Assembly: GCA_964540905.1 (NCBI GenBank)
Contig: CAZIOS010000002.1
Span: forward strand, 1 to 64,000
Reading direction: 5' to 3'
DNA: 64,000 bases
Source of the DNA: VAYN01 sp964540905
GTDB taxonomy: Bacteria > Actinomycetota > Thermoleophilia > Solirubrobacterales > 70-9
In this document: piece after piece, positions 1-9,070 of the stretch
Layout: every line of letters begins with the position of its first letter
Numbering within the stretch: position 1 is the first letter of the stretch
The notes under the pieces: generated by a model
Seen by the model: the letters and a program-made list of their open reading frames with translations, nothing else
Told to the model about the DNA's origin: nothing
Database searches by the model: none
Translations under genes and position numbers: made by a program

Positions 1-1241
1 TCGAAGCCGAAGGCGCGGACGTTCAGCGGCGGCTTCCAGGTGCGCTCGACGTCGGCCTGCTTTCGCCGCAGCTGGATCACCGCGACGTGGGCGATCGTGA
101 ACGAGAGCATCGCCCCGAACGAGTACAGCGTCGCCAGGAAGTCGGTCTTGCCCGGCAGCAGGGTGATGATCGCGATCGCGGCGAAGATCAGGATCGCGAT
201 GTAGGGGGTGCGGTACTTCGGGTGGACCTGGCGCAGCCCCTCCGGCAGCTGCCGGTGCTGGCCCATCGAGTAGGTGAGGCGGGAGACGCCGATCAGGCCG
301 GCGTTGGTCGCGATCAGCAGGATCACCGCCGCCAGCACACCGACGTAGTAGCGGAGGATTTCGGTCGGTCCGGAGGAGAGGCCGAGGTTCTCGACGATGC
401 CGAGGATCGGGTCGTCGGCGAACTTCGAGCCGAGCGCGGTCGCGTAGTGCCCGGCGGCGTCCTTGACCACCGGCATCGCCGAGAGGGCGACGATCGGGAT
501 CAGCAGGTAGAGGCCGAGCACCGCGGCGACGACGAGGCCGACGCTGCGGGGGATCGTCCGCGCCGCGTCCTTGGCCTCCTCGGCCATGTTGGAGATCGTC
601 TCGATCCCGGTGTAGGCGATCATCCCGACCGCGATCCCGAGCGCGAAGTCGCTCCAGCTCGGGGCGACGCCGAGGTGGACGTTGTCGACCAGGACCTGGG
701 GGCTGAAGACGAGCACGAGGCCGATCCCGACCAGCACCACCTGGGTCGCGAGGTCGGCGATGGCGAGGACCAGGTTCAGTTTCGCCGACTCCTCGGTGCC
801 GCGGATGTTGAGCAGGGCGAGGGCGACGATGAGGACGGCGCCGCCGACGACGTCGCCGGGGCTGTTGCCGAGCCAGGGCCAGAAGACGGCCAGGTAGTGG
901 GGCACGAAGAAGGCCGAGATCGCGACCGTGATCGTGTAGTTGAGCATCTGCCCCCAGGCGGCGATGAAGCTGACAAACTCGTTGAAGGCGTGGCGGGCGA
1001 AGCTGGAGGAGCCGCCGGCCTCCGGGTACATCACCGTCGCCTCGGCGTAGGTGGCGGCGGTGGCGGCGAAGATCAGGCCGGAGATGACGAAGGCGACCGG
1101 GGTCAGCCCGAGGGCGAAGGCGGCGGTAACGCCGAGCGCGTAATAGATCGAGGAGCCGACGTTGCCGTAGGCAGCGGAGAACAGGGCGCCGACGCCGTGG
1201 ACACGGCTCAGCGATTCGTCTCTGGGGATGCGCTGGGCCAT
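1..1241 (-). CDS. APC-family amino acid permease (C-terminus beyond window)
   Basis: Polytopic membrane protein of the amino acid-polyamine-organocation superfamily, probably an amino acid importer or exchanger in the cytoplasmic membrane. From the ATG at 1241 the frame is open to the window edge (about 413 codons). It begins MAQRIPRDESLSRVHG and then shows the APC TM1 signature (YGNVGSSIYYALG), followed by about ten hydrophobic segments separated by short charged loops. The last visible residues (RRKQADVERTWKPP) resemble the cytoplasmic stretch before the final helices, so the gene is cut by the window rather than broken. It lies 24 nt downstream of the hydroxyacid oxidase gene on the same strand, so the two are probably co-transcribed. 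The substrate cannot be told. Confidence 0.88.
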   Translation of the reverse strand, partial: MAQRIPRDESLSRVHGVGALFSAAYGNVGSSIYYALGVTAAFALGLTPVAFVISGLIFAATAATYAEATVMYPEAGGSSSFARHAFNEFVSFIAAWGQMLNYTITVAISAFFVPHYLAVFWPWLGNSPGDVVGGAVLIVALALLNIRGTEESAKLNLVLAIADLATQVVLVGIGLVLVFSPQVLVDNVHLGVAPSWSDFALGIAVGMIAYTGIETISNMAEEAKDAARTIPRSVGLVVAAVLGLYLLIPIVALSAMPVVKDAAGHYATALGSKFADDPILGIVENLGLSSGPTEILRYYVGVLAAVILLIATNAGLIGVSRLTYSMGQHRQLPEGLRQVHPKYRTPYIAILIFAAIAIITLLPGKTDFLATLYSFGAMLSFTIAHVAVIQLRRKQADVERTWKPPLNVRAFGF

Positions 1242-1265
1242 CGTTCAGTGCCGGGAGCCGGTCGC

Positions 1266-2357
1266 TCAGACCGAATATACGGACGTCGCCGGTGCCCGCC
1301 GCAGGTGGGCGCGGCCCAACTGGCGCGGCGAGGCGCAGCCGCAGAGGGCGAGGGTGAGCTCGAGCTCGTCCTGGAGCAGCTCCAGCACCCGCCGGGCGCC
1401 GGCCTCGCCGGCCGCCGCCAGCCCCCAGAGCGGGGGCCGGCCGACCAGGACCGCGTCGGCGCCGAGGGCGAGGGCGATCGCGACGTCGACGCCGCGGCGG
1501 ATGCCGCCGTCGACGAGCAGGGCGGCGCGGCCGGCGAGCGCGTCGGCGACCTCCGGCAGCGCCTCGGCGCTGGCCAGGGCGCGATCGAGCTGGCGGCCAC
1601 CGTGGTTGGAGACGACGACCGCGGCGGCGCCGTGCTCGAGCGCGAGCTCGGCGTCCTCGGCCGTCAGCACCCCCTTGACCAGGACCGGCAGCTCGCACTC
1701 GGCGGCGAGGTCGCCGAGATCCTCCCAGCCCAGCGAGGGCGTCATCAGCGCGAAGGTCTCCTCGATCGTCAGCGCCCGCTCGACCCCGAGCGCGGCGGCG
1801 ATGCTGGGCACCCCCAACTCCGCGGGGATCTTGAAACCGGTGCGCAGGTCGCGCTCGCGGTTGCCGCCGCGGGGAGCGTCGACGGTGACGACGATCGCCT
1901 CGAAGCCGGACTCGACCGCCTCCTCCATCAGGGCGCGGGTGATCGCCCCGTCGCGGAAGCAGTAGAGCTGGAACCAGCGCCGCCCCGACGGCGCCGCGGC
2001 AGCGACCTCTCCCGGCCGCGCCGTCGCCAGGGTCGAGAGGCACATCGCGGTGCCGGCGGCGGCCGCCGCCCGCGCCATCGCCAGCTCGCCCTCTGGGTGG
2101 GCCAGACGCTGATAGGCGACCGGCGCGACCAGCACCGGCATCGAGAGCGGCCCGCCCAGCAGCTCGGTCGCCGTCGTCACCTCCCCGAGGCCGGCCAGCA
2201 CCCGCGGCCGCAACCGCCAGCGCCGCCAGGCCTCCTCGTTCTCACGCAGCGTCAGCTCGTCACCGGCGCCGCCGGCGAAGTACCCGAGCGGGCCGGCTTC
2301 CAGCTTCCCGGCCGCGCTGCGCTCGGCGTCGGCGACATTGATCCAGCCGTTCGGCAC
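1266..2357 (-). CDS. FMN-dependent alpha-hydroxy-acid oxidase/dehydrogenase (LldD/lactate oxidase family)
   Basis: TIM-barrel flavoenzyme of 363 aa, the usual length for this family, which oxidises L-lactate, glycolate or similar 2-hydroxy acids to 2-keto acids. Visible family marks are the N-terminal FAGGAGDE segment, PVLVAPVAYQRLAHPEGE, the strand QLYCFRD, the lysine in LPVLVKGV that contacts FMN, the active-site motif SNHGGRQLD (catalytic His, substrate-binding Arg) and the phosphate-binding DGGIRRG and LVGRP. The start is GTG at 2357. The permease gene follows after 24 nt. The C-terminus ends in a short Arg/Ala-rich tail. The exact substrate (lactate, mandelate, long-chain hydroxy acid) is not determined by the visible motifs. 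Confidence 0.9.
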   Translation of the reverse strand: MPNGWINVADAERSAAGKLEAGPLGYFAGGAGDELTLRENEEAWRRWRLRPRVLAGLGEVTTATELLGGPLSMPVLVAPVAYQRLAHPEGELAMARAAAAAGTAMCLSTLATARPGEVAAAAPSGRRWFQLYCFRDGAITRALMEEAVESGFEAIVVTVDAPRGGNRERDLRTGFKIPAELGVPSIAAALGVERALTIEETFALMTPSLGWEDLGDLAAECELPVLVKGVLTAEDAELALEHGAAAVVVSNHGGRQLDRALASAEALPEVADALAGRAALLVDGGIRRGVDVAIALALGADAVLVGRPPLWGLAAAGEAGARRVLELLQDELELTLALCGCASPRQLGRAHLRRAPATSVYSV

Positions 2358-2394
2358 GCGCGCGACCCTAAATCAATCCCCGCCGCACGCAGCT

Positions 2395-2439
2395 TGCGGT
2401 GTGCCTTTTCCCCGCTATGTGAGGAAAAGGCACACCGCA
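2395..2439. repeat. Solo hairpin, 17-bp perfect arms, related to the AbiEi start-codon hairpins
   Basis: Perfect inverted repeat: arms 2395-2411 and 2423-2439, 11-nt loop CCGCTATGTGA. The inner part (CCTTTTCC, then CCGCTATG, then GGAAAAGG) resembles the hairpins at the starts of the two AbiEi/DUF559 genes (20453 and 34917), including TATG at the tip. Here the ATG is followed at once by TGA and no gene follows. It sits in the 307-nt gap between the hydroxyacid oxidase and hppA. It could act as a bidirectional transcription terminator, but has no T-tract. Confidence 0.75.
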
Positions 2440-2525
2440 GCGTGGGGTGCCGGGCAGCCATGACCAGGCGAACGAGCGCCTTCCGGATCGTCCCCCGCGC
2501 TCACTTCTCGAGCTCGCCGTCGATC

Positions 2526-2646
2526 GGGAGGGGCCGGGTGCCCCTGCAGCGCGCGGCGTCCTGATTTTCGCCGCAGCGCTCTCATCGAGAGACGCGCCGT
2601 TAGCGGCGAAAATCCCAGCAAGCGAAAGGGGCACCAGGCCCCTCCC
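2526..2646. repeat. ~120-nt structured palindromic element, family A, copy 1
   Basis: Outer arms 2526-2544 and 2628-2646 pair at 18 of 19 positions. An inner stem pairs GATTTTCGCCG (2563-2573) with CGGCGAAAATC (2604-2614). Between them lie a conserved asymmetric bulge (GCGCGGCGTC on the left, CCAGCAAGCGAAA on the right) and a terminal loop containing GAGAGACGCG. The same core occurs at 16807-16925 (opposite orientation) and 17022-17139. Short in-frame reading through the element on either strand gives peptide look-alikes at all three sites, a by-product of the repeat and not genes. It ends 19 nt before the hppA stop codon. Confidence 0.85.
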
Positions 2647-2664
2647 GCCCACGCTGGTCAGCTC

Positions 2665-4746
2665 TTAGAACTTGACAATCGGGATGATCAGGATCGCGAC
2701 GATGTTCGCCACCTTGATCATCGGGTTGATCGCCGGCCCCGCCGTGTCCTTGTAGGGATCGCCGACGGTGTCGCCGGTCACCGAGGCTTCGTGCGCCGGC
2801 GAGCCTTTGCCACCGTGGGCGCCGTCCTCGATCAGCTTCTTCGCGTTGTCCCAGGCGCCGCCGCCGGCGGTCATGCTGATCGCGGCGAAGAGGCCGACGA
2901 CGATGACGCCGATCAGCAGGCCGCCGAGCGCGTCGACGCTGAGCAGGCCGACGATCACCGGCACCACGATCGGGATCAGCGCCGGCAGGATCATCTCCTT
3001 CTGCGCCGCCGCGGTGACGATCGCGACGGTTTTCCCGTACTCGGGCTTTTCCGTCCCCTCCATGATTCCCGGGTGCTCGCGGAACTGCTCGCGGACCTGT
3101 TCGACCACCTGGCCGCCGGCGCGACCGACCGCCTCGATCGCCAGGGCGGCGAAGAGGTAGACCATCATGCCGCCGATGATCAGCCCGATCAGGACGTCCG
3201 GGCTGGTCAGGTGGAAGAGCCCGTTGAGGTCGTACCCGGCGGGCGCTTCGTCGGCTAATTCGCTGCGGAAGGCGGCGAACAGCACCAGCGCCGCCAGCGC
3301 CGCGGAGCCGATCGCGTAGCCCTTGGTCACCGCCTTGGTCGTGTTGCCGACCGCGTCGAGCGGGTCGGTGACGTTGCGCACGTCCTCCGGCAGGTCCGCC
3401 ATCTCGGCGATGCCGCCGGCGTTGTCGGTGATCGGCCCGAAGGCATCGAGGGCGACGATCAGGCCGCAGAGCGAGAGCTGGGCGACGACGGCGATGCCGA
3501 TGCCGTAGATGCCGGCGAGCTCGTTGGCGCCGAGGATCGCCAGGGCGAGCACCAGCGCCGGCGCGGCGGTCGACTGGAAGCCCTGGGCAAGCCCCTGGAT
3601 GATGTTCGTCGCGTGCCCGGTCTCGGAGGCCTGGGCGATCGTCTTCACCGGCCGGAAGCGGGTCGACGTATAATATTCGGTAATCCCGAACAGCAGCGCG
3701 GTGACGGCGACGCCGATCACCGCGCAGAGCCAGAGGTCGGTGACGCTGACGGCCTTGGCCGCGGTGCTGGCGAAGCCGAGCCGCAGCGGATCGCTCATCA
3801 GCCACTCGGTGATCGGGTAGAAGGCCGCGATCGAGATGATCCCGGAGATCAGCAGGCCGGTATAGAGCGCGCCCTCGACCTTGTCGGTCTTGGTCCGCAC
3901 GCAGAGCGCGCCGATGATCGAGGCGATGATCGCGATGCCGCCGAGCACCAGCGGGTAGATCGCGACCTCACGGGCGTAGTCGGAGGTGAAGGTGAGGACG
4001 CCGAGCAGCATCACCGCGACCGAGGTGACCGCGTAGGTCTCGAACAGGTCGGCGGCCATGCCGGCGCAGTCGCCGACGTTGTCGCCGACGTTGTCGGCGA
4101 TCACGGCCGGGTTGCGGGGATCGTCCTCGGGGATCCCCGCCTCGACCTTGCCGACCAGGTCGGCGCCGACGTCGGCGGCCTTGGTGAAGATGCCGCCGCC
4201 GAGGCGGGCGAAGACGGAGATCAGCGAGCCGCCGAAGCCGAGGCCGATCAGCGCGTCGACGGCCTCCTTGTCGGTGCTGCCGGTGATGATCAGGACGCCG
4301 TAGTAGCCGGCGACGCCGAGCAGCGCCAGGCCGACCACCAGCAGGCCGGTGACCGAGCCGCCTTTGAAGGCGACGTCGAGCGCCGGCGGCACGCCGCCGC
4401 GGGCGGCCTCGGCGACGCGGGAGTTGGCCCGCACGGAGACGTTCATGCCGATGAAGCCGGTCGCTCCGGAGAGGGTGGCGCCGATCACGAAGCCGATCGC
4501 GGTCTTGTAGTCCTGCAGGACCAGCAGCACGATCGCCAGCGGCACGGCGACCGCGGCGATGATCGTGTACTGGCGGCTGAGATAGGCCTGCGCGCCTTCC
4601 TGAACCGCGCCCGAGATTTCGCGCATGCGGTCGTTGCCCGCCGGCTTCGCGAGCAGGCGCTGGGTGATGATGAGTCCGTAGACGACGGCGGCGGCGGCGC
4701 AGACGAGCGCGACGACTACCCCGTATTCGGTCAAGAAGCTGGTCAA
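2665..4746 (-). CDS. hppA: K+-insensitive membrane pyrophosphatase (proton pump)
   Basis: Integral membrane H+-translocating inorganic pyrophosphatase, 693 aa with about 16 transmembrane segments. It couples PPi hydrolysis to proton export. Visible signatures: the PPi/Mg site DVGADLVGKVEAG and DDPRNPAVIADNVGDNVGDCAG, the second acidic site DNAGGIAEMADLP, and near the C-terminus DNAKKLIEDGAHGGKGS and GDTVGDPYKDTAGP. GNTTKA at the K+-specificity position (Lys instead of Ala) marks the K+-independent subclass. The start is TTG at 4746, chosen because GGAGGA lies 8 nt upstream. A possible -10 (TATAGA, minus strand, 4782-4787) would give a 5' leader of about 30 nt. It fits functionally with the PPi-type phosphofructokinase at 37870. 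Confidence 0.97.
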   Translation of the reverse strand: MTSFLTEYGVVVALVCAAAAVVYGLIITQRLLAKPAGNDRMREISGAVQEGAQAYLSRQYTIIAAVAVPLAIVLLVLQDYKTAIGFVIGATLSGATGFIGMNVSVRANSRVAEAARGGVPPALDVAFKGGSVTGLLVVGLALLGVAGYYGVLIITGSTDKEAVDALIGLGFGGSLISVFARLGGGIFTKAADVGADLVGKVEAGIPEDDPRNPAVIADNVGDNVGDCAGMAADLFETYAVTSVAVMLLGVLTFTSDYAREVAIYPLVLGGIAIIASIIGALCVRTKTDKVEGALYTGLLISGIISIAAFYPITEWLMSDPLRLGFASTAAKAVSVTDLWLCAVIGVAVTALLFGITEYYTSTRFRPVKTIAQASETGHATNIIQGLAQGFQSTAAPALVLALAILGANELAGIYGIGIAVVAQLSLCGLIVALDAFGPITDNAGGIAEMADLPEDVRNVTDPLDAVGNTTKAVTKGYAIGSAALAALVLFAAFRSELADEAPAGYDLNGLFHLTSPDVLIGLIIGGMMVYLFAALAIEAVGRAGGQVVEQVREQFREHPGIMEGTEKPEYGKTVAIVTAAAQKEMILPALIPIVVPVIVGLLSVDALGGLLIGVIVVGLFAAISMTAGGGAWDNAKKLIEDGAHGGKGSPAHEASVTGDTVGDPYKDTAGPAINPMIKVANIVAILIIPIVKF

Positions 4747-4819
4747 GTTTCGTTCCTCCGGTGGATTTAGCGGCGCGGGAGTCTATAGACGCCGGCGGCG
4801 CAAACGCCTTCAGACCGCC

Positions 4820-5986
4820 CTAGGCCGGCCCTGCGGGTGCCTCGGCGCCGGCGTAGGTGCGCCTCGTCTCGGCCACCGCGTCGCGGTAGATGTCCTCGAT
4901 CGAGAGCCCGGCGTCGAGCGCCTCGCGCGCCCGCTCGGCGCCGTTTCGCCGCGGTGGCGCCAGCTCGATGCCGAGCAGCGCCCGCGCCGGCTCGGCCCAG
5001 GTCAGGACCGACTCCAGCAGCTGCCGCGTCTCCACCTCGGCGCCGCGGCGGAAGTCGACCATGCGGCCGCCGGCGCCGTGGCGGATCGCCCGCCAGAGGT
5101 TCTCCTCGATCTCGCGGTCGGCCAGCGGCGCCCCGGCCCCTTCGTAGCCGCGCTCGTCGTAGTCGAGCGCGGTCTGGGCGATGCAGGCGGCGATCAGGCC
5201 GGCCAGGGCGAAGGACTCGTCTCCCCTGGTCTGGGCGTCGCAGATCCGCACCTCGACGGTGCCGAAGTGGTGATGGGGGCGCACGCTCCACCAGAGCTGG
5301 GTCGACTCGACGATCGAGCCCACCCGCTCCAGGGTCGAGATGAACTCGGCGTAACGGTCCCAGTCGTAGAACTGCGAGGGCACGCCACAGCGCGGGAAGG
5401 TGCGGGTGAAGATCTCGGTCCGCACCGTGTGCAGGCCGCTGTCGCGGCGGTCGAGGAAGGGCGAGTTGGCGGAGACCGCGAGCAGCAGCGGCAGCAGCTC
5501 GCGCATCCAGTCGCAGACGGCGATCGCCCGGTCGGCGCCGCGCACACCCATGTGCAGGTGCAGGCTCCAGGTGTTGTTGCGCTGGGCGACCCAGCCGAGT
5601 TCGTGCCGCAGCCGGTTGTAGTGCGGGGTGTCGATGATCCGCTGGTCGAGGTAGTTGGCCCAGGGGTGGGTGCCGGTCGCGCCCAGCGCCAGCCCCATCC
5701 CACCGACCAGCTCGAACAGCCGCGCCCGCCGCAGCCGCTGGCGCTCGATCGCCTCGGCGAAGCTCTGCGAACGCCCGGAGCGGATCTCGACCTCGGCCGC
5801 GATCAGCTCGCCGGCCGCCGAGTCGGCCAAAATCTCATCCTCTTGGCAAGCCGCGTAGACGTCCTCGAAGCGGTGCTCGAGCTCCAGCGTGGCTGGGTCG
5901 AGGATCGCGAACTCCTCCTCGAGGCCGACGGTGAAGTCGGTCGAGGACTCGAAGCGCTCGCGCACGAGGTCGAGATCGAGGGACAA
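4820..5986 (-). CDS. Carboxylate-amine ligase, YbdK/GCS2 family
   Basis: 388-aa member of the glutamate-cysteine ligase type 2 family (ATP-grasp-like GCS fold; YbdK, EgtA and carboxylate-amine ligases). Visible motifs: N-terminal VGLEEEFAI (acidic metal/ATP ligands), EVEIRSG, the LHLHMGV segment, RRDSGLHTVRTE and HHHFGTVEVRICDAQT. The enzyme should join an amine or amino acid to a carboxylate with ATP use. Weak gamma-glutamylcysteine synthesis is known for YbdK, but the substrate cannot be read from sequence. Start TTG at 5986, 19 nt after the rex stop. The neighbours rex and a glutaredoxin suggest, without proving, a thiol/redox context. Confidence 0.85.
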   Translation of the reverse strand: MSLDLDLVRERFESSTDFTVGLEEEFAILDPATLELEHRFEDVYAACQEDEILADSAAGELIAAEVEIRSGRSQSFAEAIERQRLRRARLFELVGGMGLALGATGTHPWANYLDQRIIDTPHYNRLRHELGWVAQRNNTWSLHLHMGVRGADRAIAVCDWMRELLPLLLAVSANSPFLDRRDSGLHTVRTEIFTRTFPRCGVPSQFYDWDRYAEFISTLERVGSIVESTQLWWSVRPHHHFGTVEVRICDAQTRGDESFALAGLIAACIAQTALDYDERGYEGAGAPLADREIEENLWRAIRHGAGGRMVDFRRGAEVETRQLLESVLTWAEPARALLGIELAPPRRNGAERAREALDAGLSIEDIYRDAVAETRRTYAGAEAPAGPA

Positions 5987-6005
5987 GTTCAGAGCTCCGG
6001 GAGCG

Positions 6006-6674
6006 CTACGCCAGGTAGAAGTAGAGCGCGTAGAGCAGGTCGACGGCGGGGCTGGAGGTGTGGACCGTCACCTCCGGCGGCACCTGCAGCAGCTGCTCGG
6101 AGTAGTTGAAGATGATCTTGACGCCGGCCTTGACGAGGCGGTCGGCGACCTCCTGGGCGGCGGCGGCGGGGACGGCGAGGACGCCGACGACGATCTCCTC
6201 CTCGGCGACCACCGCCGGCAGCTCGGCGATGTCGCGCACCCGCAGCTCGCCGATCTCGCGGCCGACCACCGTCGGGTCGACGTCGAAGACGGCGACGACC
6301 TGGAAGCCGTGGTCGGCGAAGATCGCCGAGCTGGCGATCGCCTGGCCGAGGTTGCCGGCGCCGAAGAGGGCGATGTTGTGCTGGCCCGAGGTGCGAAGGA
6401 TCTTGCGGATCTCCGAGACCAGCGAGTCGACGTTGTAGCCGACGCCGCGCTTGCCGAACTTGCCGAAGCCGGAGAGGTCGCGGCGGATCTGGGTCGGGTT
6501 GATGTGGGTGTACTCGGAGAGCTCCTGCGAGGAGATCGTCTCCCGGCCCATCTTGCGCGCCTGGGTCAGCACCTGCAGGTAGCGCGAGAGCCGCGCGGCG
6601 ACGCCCAGCGAGAGGCGCTCACCTTCGACCGGGAACCCGCCCGCGGGCTCGAAGTCCTCGATCACATCGACCAT
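6006..6674 (-). CDS. rex: Redox-sensing transcriptional repressor Rex
   Basis: 222-aa DNA-binding repressor that senses the NADH/NAD+ ratio. An N-terminal winged helix (LSRYLQVLTQARKMG, TISSQELSEYTHINPTQIRRDLS) is followed by a Rossmann domain starting NIALFGAGNLGQAIA (GxGxxG dinucleotide motif), the VFDVDP strand and a C-terminal swapped helix. Rex proteins usually control respiratory and fermentative genes. The start overlaps the end of the glutaredoxin frame by 13 nt, and the carboxylate-amine ligase follows. I did not find a convincing Rex operator (TTGTGA-type palindrome) next to it. Confidence 0.95.
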   Translation of the reverse strand: MVDVIEDFEPAGGFPVEGERLSLGVAARLSRYLQVLTQARKMGRETISSQELSEYTHINPTQIRRDLSGFGKFGKRGVGYNVDSLVSEIRKILRTSGQHNIALFGAGNLGQAIASSAIFADHGFQVVAVFDVDPTVVGREIGELRVRDIAELPAVVAEEEIVVGVLAVPAAAAQEVADRLVKAGVKIIFNYSEQLLQVPPEVTVHTSSPAVDLLYALYFYLA

Positions 6675-6919
6675 GCTCCCACAGTATCGAGCCTGGCCCT
6701 GAGCCCGGCTTCGTCGAGCACCAGCTCCGAGGCGACGACGCCGTCGACCTCGACCACGGGGATCTTCTCGAGGTGGCGGCGCAGCAGCAGCTCGTCGCTC
6801 TCGATGTCGATCTCATGCAGCTCGAAGCGATAGCCCTGCCCGTGCAGGGCGACGATCGCCGCGATCGCCTCCTCGCAGAGGTGGCACCCCGGCCGCGAGT
6901 AGACGACGACCTCGGTCAC
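6662..6919 (-). CDS. Glutaredoxin-like thiol protein (CxxC)
   Basis: 85-aa thioredoxin-fold protein. VVVYSRPGCHLCEEA carries a CHLC redox pair at the expected position after the first strand, and KIPVVEVDG supplies the cis-proline loop. It is shorter than classical glutaredoxins and fits the DUF836/glutaredoxin-like class. Start GTG at 6919 overlaps the tsaD stop as GTGA, and its end overlaps the rex start, so it is translationally coupled in the tsa-rex operon. It probably reduces disulfides or mixed disulfides in the cytoplasm. The partner is unknown. Confidence 0.85.
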   Translation of the reverse strand: MTEVVVYSRPGCHLCEEAIAAIVALHGQGYRFELHEIDIESDELLLRRHLEKIPVVEVDGVVASELVLDEAGLRARLDTVGAWSM

Positions 6920-7932
6920 GCGGCCGCGGGGGTCTCGCCGCTGGCGAAGGCGTCGTAGCCGAGGTAGTCGGGATAGGGGATGCGGGGAGCGAAGCGGGCG
7001 GCGGAGCCGATCATCGCGGCGTTGTCGGTGCAGAGCTTGCGCTCGACCAGCTTCAGCCGCACGCCGCGCTCCTCGCAGAGCCGGGAGACCGCCTCGCGCA
7101 GCGGCCCGTTGGCGGCGACGCCGCCGCCGAGCGCAACCGCCTCCCAGCCGCCTCGCTGCAGGGCGCGGCCGAGTTTCGCCGTCAGCTGGGCGACGACCGC
7201 TGCCTGGAAGCAGGCGGCGAGGTCGGCGCGGCGGGCGGCCACTCCCTCCTCCCCCAGTTCGCGGCAGCGGTAGACGAGCGCCGTCTTGAGGCCGCTGAAG
7301 CTGAAGTCGAGGCCGGGGTCGCGGGCCATCGCGACCGGCATCTCGAACGCCTCCGGGTCGCCCTCGGCGGCCAGCCGCTCCAGCGCCGGGCCGCCCGGGT
7401 AGCCGAGCCCGAGCAGGCGCGCCGACTTGTCGAAGGCCTCGCCGGCGGCGTCGTCGAGGGTCTGCCCCAACAGCTCGTAGCCAGTGTGGTCGGGCACACC
7501 CGCGAGCAGCGTGTGGCCGCCGCTGGCGACCAGGCAGAGGAAGGGGGGCTCGAGCGGCTCCGGCTCGAGGAAGTTGGCGGCGACGTGCCCCTGCAGGTGG
7601 TCGCAGGGAATCAGCGGCAGCCGCCGTGCGGCGGCGATCGCCTTGGCGGTGCTGATCCCGACCAGGAGGGCGCCGATCAGGCCGGGGCCGGCGGTCGCCG
7701 CCACCGCCTCGACGTCGTCGAGGCCGGCACCCGCTTCGACCAGGGCGGCCTCGACCACCGGCGCGGTCAGCTCGAGGTGGTGGCGCGAGGCGACCTCGGG
7801 GACGACGCCGCCGAAGACGGCGTGGGCGTCGGCCTGCGAGGAGATCACGTTGGCGAGGATGCGGGGGCCGTCGAGGACGGCGGCGCAGGTGTCGTCGCAG
7901 GAGGTCTCGATCGCGAGGATCAGTCCAGCCAC
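6916..7932 (-). CDS. tsaD: tRNA N6-threonylcarbamoyladenosine transferase TsaD
   Basis: 338-aa ASKHA-fold catalytic subunit that transfers threonylcarbamoyl to A37 of ANN-decoding tRNAs with TsaB and TsaE. Seen: ILAIETSCDDTCAAV at the N-terminus, the metal-binding histidines of VVPEVASRHHLEL, TAGPGLIGALLVG, the CDHLQGHVAANF segment, LVASGGHT, and the C-terminal GGGVAANGPLRE. The start is GTG at 7932, which overlaps the rimI stop; a longer in-frame reading upstream is an artefact of high GC. All three tsa genes occur in this operon. Confidence 0.97.
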   Translation of the reverse strand: MAGLILAIETSCDDTCAAVLDGPRILANVISSQADAHAVFGGVVPEVASRHHLELTAPVVEAALVEAGAGLDDVEAVAATAGPGLIGALLVGISTAKAIAAARRLPLIPCDHLQGHVAANFLEPEPLEPPFLCLVASGGHTLLAGVPDHTGYELLGQTLDDAAGEAFDKSARLLGLGYPGGPALERLAAEGDPEAFEMPVAMARDPGLDFSFSGLKTALVYRCRELGEEGVAARRADLAACFQAAVVAQLTAKLGRALQRGGWEAVALGGGVAANGPLREAVSRLCEERGVRLKLVERKLCTDNAAMIGSAARFAPRIPYPDYLGYDAFASGETPAAA

Positions 7933-8357
7933 ATGATCAGCGCGTCCTCGCCGTTGTCGTGGTAGTAGCGGGGACGGACGCCGGCCGGGCGGAAGCCGAA
8001 GCGTTCGTACATGGCGATCGCGCCGTGGTTCGAGACCCGCACCTCGAGCGTGAACGGCAGCACGCCGCCGGCCTCCTCGAAGAGCCGCCCCAGCATCCGC
8101 CCGGCGACGCCGGCGCGGCGACGCTCGGGGGCGACGGCGATGTTCATCAGGTGCCAGACCTGGTCGTAGCGGGAGCAGATCACGTAGCCGTGCAGCTCGT
8201 CGCCGACGCTGGCGGCGAGGCAGATGCCGGACGGCTTCGAGAGCTCGAGCACGAACATCGCCAGCGACCACGGCGTCGGGAAGGAGCGGCGCTCGACCGC
8301 GATCACCGCCGGCAGGTCGCTGTAGGCGAGCCTGCGCACCCGGACCTCCGTGCTCAC
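7920..8357 (-). CDS. rimI: Ribosomal protein S18-alanine N-acetyltransferase-like GNAT protein RimI
   Basis: 145-aa GNAT acetyltransferase. Motifs: VIAVERRSFPTPWS near the N-terminus, MNIAVAPERRRAGVAGRML (acetyl-CoA pyrophosphate loop), LEVRVSNHGAIAMYERFGF and YYHDNGEDALIMWL at the end, all typical of RimI. It acetylates protein N-termini, classically ribosomal S18. Start GTG at 8357 lies 1 nt after the tsaB stop, and the gene overlaps tsaD. The tsaB-rimI-tsaD order is widely conserved in bacteria, which supports the call. Confidence 0.93.
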   Translation of the reverse strand: MSTEVRVRRLAYSDLPAVIAVERRSFPTPWSLAMFVLELSKPSGICLAASVGDELHGYVICSRYDQVWHLMNIAVAPERRRAGVAGRMLGRLFEEAGGVLPFTLEVRVSNHGAIAMYERFGFRPAGVRPRYYHDNGEDALIMWLD

Positions 8358-8358
8358 C

Positions 8359-9057
<699 letters not shown>

Positions 9058-9070
9058 CGGAACGCCGCTT

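Noticed and set aside
87..2564. Very long open frame on the plus strand opposite the permease and oxidase genes
   Set aside because: It is rich in Arg/Asp/Gly/Gln with no recognisable domain and lies antisense to two clear families; typical of high GC third-position bias. The same holds for plus-strand frames such as 17704-20470 and 22432-24261.
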